Assembly: GCA_021823425.1 (NCBI GenBank)
Contig: JAKANX010000007.1
Coordinates: 1-18,641 of the forward strand
From: Microcaldota archaeon
GTDB taxonomy: Archaea > Micrarchaeota > Micrarchaeia > Anstonellales > Bilamarchaeaceae
Direction: 5' to 3'
DNA: 18,641 bases
The translations under genes were made by a program, and so were the position numbers. Of the stretch, positions 1 through 5,468 are shown piece after piece (the first letter of the stretch is position 1; each line of letters begins with the position of its first letter). The notes below the pieces were generated by a model. It worked only from the letters and a program-made list of their open reading frames with translations. It made no database searches and had not been told where the DNA came from.

Positions 1-333
1 ATATACGTCCGTTACGCTGGCGCCGCTGCCCACAGATACAACGTATCCCTGCGAGCTGCTCACCACGTCGTCAACGCCCGGCACCTGCCTGAGCGACTCC
101 GCGAGGGTCGCGTTGTGCACGTCCGTCACGATGTACGGCTTGTACTCGAGCACGGTCGCGTTAAGCACCGCTTCCCCGCTGAGGTCAGGCACGACTTGGG
201 TGCCCCCGGTGTCCACGCTGCGTCCCCCGTTGAGCCAGCCTGCGGTGTAGCTGGAGCCCAGGAATACCAGTATGAGCCCGATTGCGAGCGCCTTGTATAT
301 GCTCTCCTTCTTTAGCAATTCGCTTGCGTCCAT
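1..333 (-). CDS. Membrane-anchored secreted protein of unknown function (partial, C terminus beyond the window)
   Basis: The minus-strand frame is open from an ATG at 333 to the window edge, giving 111 visible residues that begin MDASELLKKESIYKALAIG. A hydrophobic segment at about residues 14-32 follows a short charged N-terminal stretch, which fits a signal anchor or type II membrane protein with the rest outside the cell. The exposed part has two N-glycosylation sequons (NAT twice), which agrees with a surface location. A second ATG four bases upstream is in another frame. A TATA-like box at 359-366 lies about 29 nt before this start, so translation from a leaderless or nearly leaderless transcript is likely. 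The gene is divergent from the FKBP gene. I recognise no family, and the stretch LRQVPGVDDVVSS is only vaguely like small alpha/beta domains. The lack of the C-terminal part limits any call. Confidence 0.7.
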   Translation of the reverse strand, partial: MDASELLKKESIYKALAIGLILVFLGSSYTAGWLNGGRSVDTGGTQVVPDLSGEAVLNATVLEYKPYIVTDVHNATLAESLRQVPGVDDVVSSSQGYVVSVGSGASVTDVY

Positions 334-358
334 CCATACACCTTTAAAAATCACTCGG

Positions 359-366
359 TAAATAAT
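359..366 (-). promoter_or_regulatory. Putative TATA box of the divergent membrane-protein gene
   Basis: The minus-strand sequence ATTATTTA lies about 29 nt upstream of the ATG at 333, the spacing expected for an archaeal leaderless transcript. This is assigned from position and AT content only. Confidence 0.4.
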
Positions 367-368
367 CT

Positions 369-388
369 AAGAATAACGAAGTATTCTT
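369..388. promoter_or_regulatory. Perfect inverted repeat between two divergent promoters, possible operator
   Basis: AAGAATA at 369-375 and TATTCTT at 382-388 are perfect complements separated by six bases. The element lies between the TATA-like box of the leftward gene (359-366) and that of the rightward FKBP gene (400-407), where a dimeric repressor could touch both promoters. Short AT-rich palindromes also occur by chance, so an operator role is inference. Confidence 0.35.
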
Positions 389-399
389 TGAAGCGTACG

Positions 400-407
400 T
401 TTTAAAA
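400..407 (+). promoter_or_regulatory. Putative TATA box of the FKBP gene
   Basis: TTTTAAAA lies about 52 nt before the ATG at 456. A start site about 26 nt downstream would leave a leader of roughly 25 nt. No strong Shine-Dalgarno match is visible in that leader. Confidence 0.4.
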
Positions 408-455
408 GCTTAGAAGAATCGCCAAAATACCGAATAAACGCTACGAGTTGATGAC

Positions 456-1097
456 ATGGCAAAGAAAGGGGATTTTGTTAAGATAGAGTACACGGGCTAC
501 GACGAGGCGGGCAACGTTTTTGACAGCACCTCCGGGGAGATTGCGAAGCAGCTCCACGGAAAGGAGGGCGCGATGCTGATTGTGCTCGGCATAGACTATT
601 TGGTGCAGGGGATGGAGGACGCGCTTTTCGCGATGAAGAAGGGCGAGGAGCGCGAGTTCACCGTGCTTCCGGAGAAGGCCTTCGGCAGCAGGCAGAAGAA
701 CAGGCTCAAGATTTTCCCGATAGGCGAGTTCTACCACAACGAGCTGGACCCTTACCCGGGCGCGGTAATACAAATGGAGACCGAGCTGGGCACGCTAAAC
801 GGAATGGTCAAGAGCGTGAACAGCGGCCGCGTGCTCGTGGACTTCAACCACCCGCTCGCCGACCAGAGCGTCAAGTACAAGCTCAGGCTGGCCGACCTGA
901 TTGAGGACGCATCGGGCAAGGTGAACGAGCTCGTGAAGGACCTCGGTATAGAGGGAACCTGCACGATCGCCGGCAACAAGGCAACGGTCGTGATGAAGAA
1001 GGGCCAGCCCGAGGAGGAGCTCAAGAAGACAAGGCTCACCGTCGCGGTAAAGGGCGCAATCACCGAGATAAAGGACCTAGAGATAAAGTCGGAATAG
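456..1097 (+). CDS. FKBP-type peptidyl-prolyl cis-trans isomerase, long archaeal (SlyD-like) type
   Basis: The 213-residue protein probably acts as a cytosolic prolyl isomerase and folding chaperone. The N-terminal half shows the split FKBP fold: GDFVKIEYTGYDEAGNVFD at about residues 5-23, then LVQGMEDALFAMKKGEERE with the usual GM-ExAL-GM-like helix, and PEKAFGSR. An insert-in-flap region follows, closed by GRVLVDFNHPLAD at about 124-136, a hallmark of SlyD and long archaeal FKBPs. A further C-terminal region of about 65 residues is typical of the roughly 26 kDa archaeal long FKBPs. There is no signal peptide and no N-glycosylation sequon, unlike the second FKBP-like protein in this window. 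It lies 31 nt upstream of an unrecognised gene and may share a transcript with it. The family call is firm; actual isomerase activity is inferred. Confidence 0.93.
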   Translation: MAKKGDFVKIEYTGYDEAGNVFDSTSGEIAKQLHGKEGAMLIVLGIDYLVQGMEDALFAMKKGEEREFTVLPEKAFGSRQKNRLKIFPIGEFYHNELDPYPGAVIQMETELGTLNGMVKSVNSGRVLVDFNHPLADQSVKYKLRLADLIEDASGKVNELVKDLGIEGTCTIAGNKATVVMKKGQPEEELKKTRLTVAVKGAITEIKDLEIKSE

Positions 1098-1128
1098 GCG
1101 CGCCCGCAGCCCGGGCGGTCATGATTTG

Positions 1129-1899
1129 ATGTGCGACCTGTGCGCGAAGGTGAAAGCGAGCCCGGAATACCGGGAGCTCCTTGTCAAGATGGGGGAGCGC
1201 GACGCCCAGAGGTTGGAGCATTCCAAGGCAAACGTTGACGAGTTCGCATCCATTTCAGCCTATTCCACGATTGATTACCCGAAGCTGCTGGTCCAGCCCA
1301 TGTTCGAGCCGAAAGTCGCGTTCGCCACTCCCATCACTTATTTCCAGAACCTATTCGTGAATGATGAAAAGCTGCCAGGCAATTTCACGCACGGCTCCAC
1401 GCGCTCTATATTCTTTTTGGGAAAGCGGCTAATCGTATTGAGCAAGTCCTCGCTCCAGCACCACGGGGAGGAGATGTTCTCCTCCTTTCTCCTAGCGCAC
1501 TTCGAGCCGGGAGAATTCAGGCTTGAGGCGGGCGAGGACAGGAAGGTGCTCGTTTCCGCGGAGATGGAAAAGCCCGCGAAGAACCTGCTTTCCGGAAAGG
1601 TGGAAAAAATCAAAATCTCGTTCGCGTTCGCGCAGGACACCCTGGAAGGCAAGCTCATGCGCAAGAACGAGGCGCTCGGCTCCACCTTGTTTGCAAACCA
1701 GTTCAAGCGCGCGGGAGCGGACCCGCGCACGTGGCTCAATTCCACCGAATACATGTTCGACTACGTATCAAGCGTGGCGCACATCTCCCCGCACCCGTAC
1801 ATGCTCAAGCTCATGCCGCAGCTAGGATACTCGGACCAGCGCGACTTCCAGAACCACGTGGCGGACTATTTCAGGGCGCACCTCGCGGAGCGCCAGTAG
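1129..1899 (+). CDS. Hypothetical protein with an N-terminal CxxC motif
   Basis: I do not recognise this 256-residue protein. It starts MCDLCAKVKASPEYRELL; the two cysteines at residues 2 and 5 could bind metal or a cofactor, but no second Cys pair is visible, so a complete zinc finger is not supported. The rest looks like a soluble alpha/beta protein with no signal peptide or long hydrophobic segment. Notable stretches are FATPITYFQNLFVNDEKLPG near the middle and HISPHPYMLKLMPQLGY near the C terminus. I chose the ATG at 1129 over the TTG one codon upstream (1126) because ATG is the stronger start. The gene follows the FKBP gene by 31 nt and has no clear TATA box of its own, so cotranscription with it is likely. 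Codon use matches the neighbours, supporting a real gene. Confidence 0.8.
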   Translation: MCDLCAKVKASPEYRELLVKMGERDAQRLEHSKANVDEFASISAYSTIDYPKLLVQPMFEPKVAFATPITYFQNLFVNDEKLPGNFTHGSTRSIFFLGKRLIVLSKSSLQHHGEEMFSSFLLAHFEPGEFRLEAGEDRKVLVSAEMEKPAKNLLSGKVEKIKISFAFAQDTLEGKLMRKNEALGSTLFANQFKRAGADPRTWLNSTEYMFDYVSSVAHISPHPYMLKLMPQLGYSDQRDFQNHVADYFRAHLAERQ

Positions 1900-1923
1900 C
1901 ACAATCCGGTGCGCCGCGCATGG

Positions 1924-1931
1924 ATATTTAA
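1924..1931 (+). promoter_or_regulatory. TATA box, leaderless promoter of the DUF4282-like gene
   Basis: ATATTTAA is centred about 26 nt before the ATG at 1953, the spacing expected when transcription starts at or next to the start codon. Confidence 0.55.
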
Positions 1932-1952
1932 CCCTTCGCGGACCAACGCAAT

Positions 1953-2321
1953 ATGGGTGGGGCAATGGGAATCATTGATGCGTTGAAAGACTGGATAAGC
2001 TTCAGGACCATGGTCACTCCCGTAATTCTCAAGACGCTTTACCAAATCCTGTTCGTACTCTTGAATATACTTGGCGTTTTGGCAATTTTCGGATACCTCG
2101 TTATCACGATTATCGGGGCTTTGGCAGCACTTACGACTAAAAACGGCGCCGGGGCCGCGATAGGCATGATTGGCCTCGGGCTGATAATGGTGCTTGCCGC
2201 AGTCGTCTTCCTGCTGCTGTACAATCTACTGTTGAGGATATGGTTCGAGGTAATCCTGCTTCTTTTCAACATATATGATTCCCTGAAAGAGATTGAAAAG
2301 GGGCAGAAAAGCAGTAAGTGA
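1953..2321 (+). CDS. DUF4282-like small integral membrane protein
   Basis: This is a 122-residue membrane protein. A short amphipathic N terminus (residues about 5-20) is followed by a first hydrophobic segment at about 28-60 and a second at about 70-100. The end, LLRIWFEVILLLFNIYDSLK, matches the typical finish of DUF4282 proteins: an Arg-containing helix with a conserved Glu, then a short cytoplasmic stretch beginning F-x-I. The function of DUF4282 is unknown. Start choice: the ATG at 1953 lies about 26 nt after a TATA box, as for a leaderless message; a second in-frame ATG at 1965 is the alternative. The gene ends 47 nt before the start of the aguB homolog, whose own promoter lies in that gap. 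The family assignment is from memory of the pattern and is moderately sure. Confidence 0.78.
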   Translation: MGGAMGIIDALKDWISFRTMVTPVILKTLYQILFVLLNILGVLAIFGYLVITIIGALAALTTKNGAGAAIGMIGLGLIMVLAAVVFLLLYNLLLRIWFEVILLLFNIYDSLKEIEKGQKSSK

Positions 2322-2338
2322 AACAGCGCGGGCTTAAC

Positions 2339-2346
2339 TATTTATA
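2339..2346 (+). promoter_or_regulatory. TATA box, leaderless promoter of aguBA
   Basis: TATTTATA is centred about 26 nt before the ATG at 2369. Its position fixes 2369 as the start and argues against the GTG at 2318, which would place the TATA box inside the coding region. Confidence 0.6.
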
Positions 2347-2368
2347 CTCCGTTTCCCTAACTGATTTT

Positions 2369-3232
2369 ATGACGTCCAACGCAACAAAGGTCAAAATAGG
2401 CCTGGTGCAGATGCGCATGCGCCGCAGCCCGGAAAAGAACCTCGCTCACGCGCTCGCCATGGTGAAGGAAGCGGCTGCGCAGGGGGCGAAAATAGTCTGC
2501 CTTCCAGAACTCTTCAACGCCACGTACTTCGCGCAGGTAAGGGACCGTGCGGCAGCGCAGAAATTCGCTGAAACAGTTCCGGGAAAGACCTCCGAGGCGC
2601 TCGCAGCGGCCGCGCGCGAGAACAAAATCGTATTGGTGGGCGGCTCAATCTACGAAAAGGACGGGGAAAGGCTCTACAACACCTCCGTCGTGTTCGGAGA
2701 GGACGGCGCGATGCTGGGCAAATACCGCAAGGTCCACATCCCGCACGATGAAAGATACTGGGAAAAGGACTATTTCGACCCGGGCGACTTGGGCTTCAAG
2801 GTGTTTGAAACCCCGTACGGAAAAGTGGGTGTGCTCATATGCTACGACCAGTGGTTCCCCGAGGCGGCGAGGGCAGAAGCCCTGATGGGCGCGGACATCA
2901 TATTTTACCCGACCGCGATAGGAAACGTGGAAGGAATAGAGCAGGCGGAAGGCAACTGGCAGAAGGCGTGGGAGAACGCCATGCGCGGCCATTCCATTTC
3001 GAACGGAGTTTTCACCTGCGGCGTGAACCGTTCCGGAAAGGAGGACAAGATAAAATTCTGGGGCGGCTCGTTCGTTTGCGACGCTTTCGGCACGACCCTA
3101 ATGAGGGCGGGAAAGGCCGAGGCCGTTCTCGTAGTCGAAGCCGATTTGGATTTGGGCAGGATGGTCAAGGAGGGCTGGCATTTCCTTGAAAACAGGCGGC
3201 CCGACGCGTATTCCAAGCTGGTGGAGAAATGA
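2369..3232 (+). CDS. aguB: N-carbamoylputrescine amidase (carbon-nitrogen hydrolase family)
   Basis: This 287-residue nitrilase-superfamily enzyme probably hydrolyses N-carbamoylputrescine to putrescine, ammonia and CO2 in the cytosol. The catalytic triad is visible: Glu47 in CLPELF, Lys121 in GKYRKVHIP and Cys158 in LICYDQWFPEAAR. The CYDQWFPE signature and KVHIPHDERYWEKDYFDPGD are characteristic of the N-carbamoylputrescine amidase branch rather than of beta-ureidopropionases or nitrilases. Length agrees with the family (about 290). The substrate call is strengthened by the next gene, an agmatine deiminase that overlaps it by four bases (ATGA) and would supply the substrate. The start at 2369 fits the TATA box at 2339-2346; an upstream GTG at 2318 is in frame but less likely. 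This two-step route is common in bacteria and plants and less usual in archaea, so acquisition from bacteria is possible. Confidence 0.93.
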   Translation: MTSNATKVKIGLVQMRMRRSPEKNLAHALAMVKEAAAQGAKIVCLPELFNATYFAQVRDRAAAQKFAETVPGKTSEALAAAARENKIVLVGGSIYEKDGERLYNTSVVFGEDGAMLGKYRKVHIPHDERYWEKDYFDPGDLGFKVFETPYGKVGVLICYDQWFPEAARAEALMGADIIFYPTAIGNVEGIEQAEGNWQKAWENAMRGHSISNGVFTCGVNRSGKEDKIKFWGGSFVCDAFGTTLMRAGKAEAVLVVEADLDLGRMVKEGWHFLENRRPDAYSKLVEK

Positions 3233-4329
3233 CTTCGCAAGCAGTTGGAAACCCGGAACCCGCAACTGGAAACCCGGAAACCGAAACTCCTGATTCTCTA
3301 GGTTACTACATGCCCGCGGAATGGGCGCCCCACGACGCGACGTGGCTTGCGTGGCCCCACAACGAAATCACTTTTCCAAAAAGCATCATCCAGCGAGTCG
3401 AGGCAGCGTACGCGCACATGGTTTCGTCGCTGAGCCACGGCGAGAAAGTGAACGTCCTCGTCAACGATTCAACTGAAAAGGAGAAAGCGCTCAAAATAAT
3501 CTCCAAGCACTCGTGGAACGAGCAGAATGTAATTTTTCATGAAATAAGGAGCGCGGACGTTTGGATAAGGGACTACGGCCCGACGTTCCTCCTCCACCGC
3601 AAGACCGGGCAGAAGGCTGCGGTGAAATGGAACTACAACGCGTACGGGGGAAAGTACGACGATTTGCTTTACGACGACAAGACCGGCGAAGACGTTGTGA
3701 AGTCCTCGGGCGTGAAGGTTTTTCGGCCCGGGATAGTGCTCGAGGGCGGCTCAATAGACGCGGACGGCAAGGGCACCATACTCACGACCGAGCAGTGCCT
3801 GCTGAACAAGAACCGCAACCCGCAGCTCAAGAGGCTGCAGATTGAGGAATACGTTGAGCAGTACACCGGCTCCTCAAAGATAATCTGGCTCAAGTCCGGG
3901 ATTGAGGGCGACGACACCGACGGCCACGTGGACGATTTCGCCCGCTTCGCGGAAAACGGGGCCGTGCTCTGCGCATACGGCGACGGCGCGGACAGGAACA
4001 GCACCGTGCTCCGCAGGAACCTCAAAATTCTCGGAGAATCCACGGACGCTGCAGGAAACAGGCTGGAAGTGCTCAAGCTTCCGATGCCCAAGCCGCTCGT
4101 GGACGAGCAGGAAAACAGGCAGCTTCCGGCAAGCTACGCCAATTTCTACGTGGGAAACAAGGTGGTGCTGCTCCCGGTGTTCGGCGACGCGAACGACGGG
4201 AAGGCCGCGGAGATGCTCGCAGGGTGCTTCCCGGGCAGGGAAATAGTTTCCATAATGGCCAACGAGCTCGTCTACGGCTACGGGGGTATACACTGCGCCA
4301 CCCAGCAGGAGCCCGCGGAGCGGAAATAG
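3229..4329 (+). CDS. aguA: Agmatine deiminase (agmatine iminohydrolase)
   Basis: This 366-residue member of the guanidino-group-modifying (Porphyromonas-type PAD) superfamily converts agmatine to N-carbamoylputrescine and ammonia. Visible family motifs are GYYMPAEWAPHDATWLAWPH near the N terminus, WIRDYGP (residues 112-118), LEGGSID, EGDDTDGHVDDFARF with His233, and the nucleophile Cys356 in GYGGIHCATQQEP. Length fits the family. It is translationally coupled to the upstream amidase gene by a four-base ATGA overlap, so the two enzymes of the pathway are made together. Oddity: residues about 7-20, before the conserved GYYMPAEW, are encoded by six tandem 7-nt repeat units (3246-3287), giving a low-complexity Gly-Asn-Pro-Glu peptide that looks like an inserted repeat rather than part of the fold. 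The active site is unaffected. Confidence 0.95.
   Translation: MTSQAVGNPEPATGNPETETPDSLGYYMPAEWAPHDATWLAWPHNEITFPKSIIQRVEAAYAHMVSSLSHGEKVNVLVNDSTEKEKALKIISKHSWNEQNVIFHEIRSADVWIRDYGPTFLLHRKTGQKAAVKWNYNAYGGKYDDLLYDDKTGEDVVKSSGVKVFRPGIVLEGGSIDADGKGTILTTEQCLLNKNRNPQLKRLQIEEYVEQYTGSSKIIWLKSGIEGDDTDGHVDDFARFAENGAVLCAYGDGADRNSTVLRRNLKILGESTDAAGNRLEVLKLPMPKPLVDEQENRQLPASYANFYVGNKVVLLPVFGDANDGKAAEMLAGCFPGREIVSIMANELVYGYGGIHCATQQEPAERK
3246..3287 (+). repeat. Six-unit heptanucleotide tandem repeat inside the aguA 5' end
   Basis: Six consecutive 7-mers can be read: TGGAAAC, CCGGAAC, CCGCAAC, TGGAAAC, CCGGAAA, CCGAAAC. Units 1-3 and 4-6 also form a 21-nt tandem duplication with two mismatches. The 42 bases keep the reading frame. 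The same heptamer family recurs at 5254-5281 (opposite strand) and 6138-6165. Confidence 0.85.
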
Positions 4330-4347
4330 CGGAAACAGGAGTGGGAA

Positions 4348-4355
4348 TTATAAAT
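4348..4355 (+). promoter_or_regulatory. TATA box, leaderless promoter of the prenyltransferase gene
   Basis: TTATAAAT is centred about 26 nt before the ATG at 4378, in the 48-nt gap after aguA. Confidence 0.6.
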
Positions 4356-4377
4356 AATAACTTTTCATAATCGCATC

Positions 4378-5250
4378 ATGTCCCCAGTGAAGAAAATCTC
4401 GGCCGTGCTACGGCTCGTGCGCTTCGAGCACGCGCTCATGTTCGGCCTTTCGGTGCTCATTGCCGAAATAATCGCCGCGCGGGGCATCCCTCAAATCACT
4501 CCCACCATAATCTTCTCCCTGCTCGTCCCTGTATTCAGCGAGATGGGCGCGTTCGCGATGAACGACCTGCTGGACGTGGAGACGGACAGGCTGAACAAGA
4601 AGGCAGAGAGGCCGCTCGTGAGCGGGGAGCTGACCTCGCAGCACGCGCTCGTGCTGACGGTCGCCTCGTTCCTGCTCGCGCTCGTTTTCGCGTACATGGT
4701 GAGCCCGACTATTTTCATTCTCACGCTGATAATCAACGTGCTCGCAATCCTGTACAACATCGTGCTCAAGGACCTCGCGCTGCTCGGGAACATATACATA
4801 GCGTTCACGATGGCGATTCCGTTCATATTCGGCAACTACGTGGTGAACCCGGACATCCTTAGCCCTGCGAACGTGCTTATCGCGCTGCTCGGCTTCATAG
4901 TGGGCCTCGGCCGCGAGATAGCCAAGACCGTTGAGGACATGGAAGGGGACAAGAAGGCGAGGCGCGCACGTACCCTGCCAGTTATAATAGGTTCGGAGAA
5001 GTCGCTCACGATTGCAGGAATACTCTACGCGCTCTTCGCCATGGTCTCGGTAGTGCCCTATTACCTTTACCTGAATATTGGCCCGGGCTTCGCGCTCGTT
5101 TTGGTCGCGGATGCGATATTCCTTTACTCTTCCGTATTGCTGATATTCTCGCGGAGGAAGGTGCCTTTCCTCAAGACCTCGCGCAAAATCAGCCTAATAG
5201 GGCTATTCATCGGGCTGCTTGGAATACTGGCCTCGGTGCTAGGGCATTAG
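4378..5250 (+). CDS. UbiA-family prenyltransferase, probable digeranylgeranylglyceryl phosphate synthase
   Basis: This 290-residue polytopic membrane enzyme has about eight to nine hydrophobic helices. The first Asp-rich motif is NDLLDVETDRLNKKAERPL (Asn62, Asp63, Asp66, Asp70), which binds the Mg-prenyl diphosphate. The second is REIAKTVEDMEGDKKA (Asp187, Asp191), followed by ARTLPVIIG. This second motif is the form seen in archaeal geranylgeranylglycerol-phosphate geranylgeranyltransferases, which add the second geranylgeranyl chain during ether-lipid synthesis. Other UbiA members (quinone or heme O prenyltransferases) usually have a different second motif, so the lipid role is favoured but not proven. 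A leaderless promoter precedes it. The stop codon lies inside the left arm of a perfect inverted repeat (5244-5253 with 5285-5294) that may serve in 3'-end formation. Confidence 0.88.
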   Translation: MSPVKKISAVLRLVRFEHALMFGLSVLIAEIIAARGIPQITPTIIFSLLVPVFSEMGAFAMNDLLDVETDRLNKKAERPLVSGELTSQHALVLTVASFLLALVFAYMVSPTIFILTLIINVLAILYNIVLKDLALLGNIYIAFTMAIPFIFGNYVVNPDILSPANVLIALLGFIVGLGREIAKTVEDMEGDKKARRARTLPVIIGSEKSLTIAGILYALFAMVSVVPYYLYLNIGPGFALVLVADAIFLYSSVLLIFSRRKVPFLKTSRKISLIGLFIGLLGILASVLGH

Positions 5251-5294
5251 CGCGTTTAGGGTTCCGGGTTTCCTGTTCCGGCGGGCGCTAATGC
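5244..5294 (+). other. Inverted repeat spanning the prenyltransferase stop codon and a heptamer repeat
   Basis: GCATTAGCGC (5244-5253) and GCGCTAATGC (5285-5294) are perfect 10-base complements. The 31-base interval starts exactly with the heptamer repeat copy at 5254-5281. The left arm contains the TAG stop of the prenyltransferase gene. It could be a hairpin terminator or part of a small repetitive element; no U-tract follows directly. Confidence 0.5.
5254..5281 (-). repeat. Four-unit heptanucleotide repeat in the intergenic region, minus orientation
   Basis: Read on the minus strand the units are CCGGAAC, AGGAAAC, CCGGAAC, CCTAAAC. These belong to the same family as the repeats in aguA (3246-3287) and gltX (6138-6165). 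The copy sits entirely in the loop of a perfect 10-bp inverted repeat. Confidence 0.75.
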
Positions 5295-5322
5295 GCGCAT
5301 TTTAAAACAATTTGCGCAAATG

Positions 5323-5330
5323 ATATATTT
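5323..5330 (+). promoter_or_regulatory. TATA box of the tRNA-Pro gene
   Basis: ATATATTT is centred about 26 nt before the first base of the mature tRNA, so transcription probably starts at or very near the mature 5' end. Confidence 0.55.
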
Positions 5331-5352
5331 GCAAACGTCTACTGCGTTTTTT

Positions 5353-5425
5353 GGGATCGTGAGCCAACCTGGTATGCTGCAAGCTTCGGGAGCTTGTTAT
5401 CTGAGTTCAAATCTCAGCGATCCCA
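5353..5425 (+). tRNA. tRNA-Pro (anticodon CGG)
   Basis: The 73-base cloverleaf folds fully. Acceptor stem GGGATCG (5353-5359) pairs with CGATCCC (5418-5424), with discriminator A at 5425. The D stem AGC/GCT (5362-5364 and 5376-5378) is only three pairs and carries the GG of the D loop at 5371-5372. Anticodon stem CAAGC/GCTTG (5380-5384 and 5392-5396) frames the loop TTCGGGA, with anticodon CGG at 5387-5389 and G at position 37. T stem CTGAG/CTCAG (5401-5405 and 5413-5417) has loop TTCAAAT. It reads proline codon CCG. There is no intron and CCA is not encoded, as usual in archaea. A T-rich tract follows at 5437-5448. Confidence 0.96.
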
Positions 5426-5436
5426 TTCCCATATCC

Positions 5437-5448
5437 ATTTTTTCTTCT
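5437..5448 (+). terminator. T-rich tract after tRNA-Pro, probable archaeal terminator
   Basis: A run of seven T with further T/C-rich sequence (5438-5448) follows the tRNA by 12 bases. Archaeal RNA polymerase terminates at such U-tracts. It separates the tRNA from gltX, though read-through into gltX is possible because no clear separate TATA box is seen there. Confidence 0.5.
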
Positions 5449-5455
5449 AGGATTC

Positions 5456-5460
5456 AGGTG
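5456..5460 (+). promoter_or_regulatory. gltX: Shine-Dalgarno site of gltX
   Basis: AGGTG lies eight bases before the ATG at 5469 and supports that start. gltX, gatC and nrdJ are the genes here with a good Shine-Dalgarno site, whereas most others look leaderless. Confidence 0.55.
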
Positions 5461-5468
5461 CGCCACAC

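Noticed and set aside
2318..2368. Upstream GTG start for the amidase gene, overlapping the DUF4282-like gene by four bases
   Set aside because: The TATA box at 2339-2346 would lie inside the coding region, and the extra residues do not belong to the amidase family. The ATG at 2369 fits the leaderless pattern.
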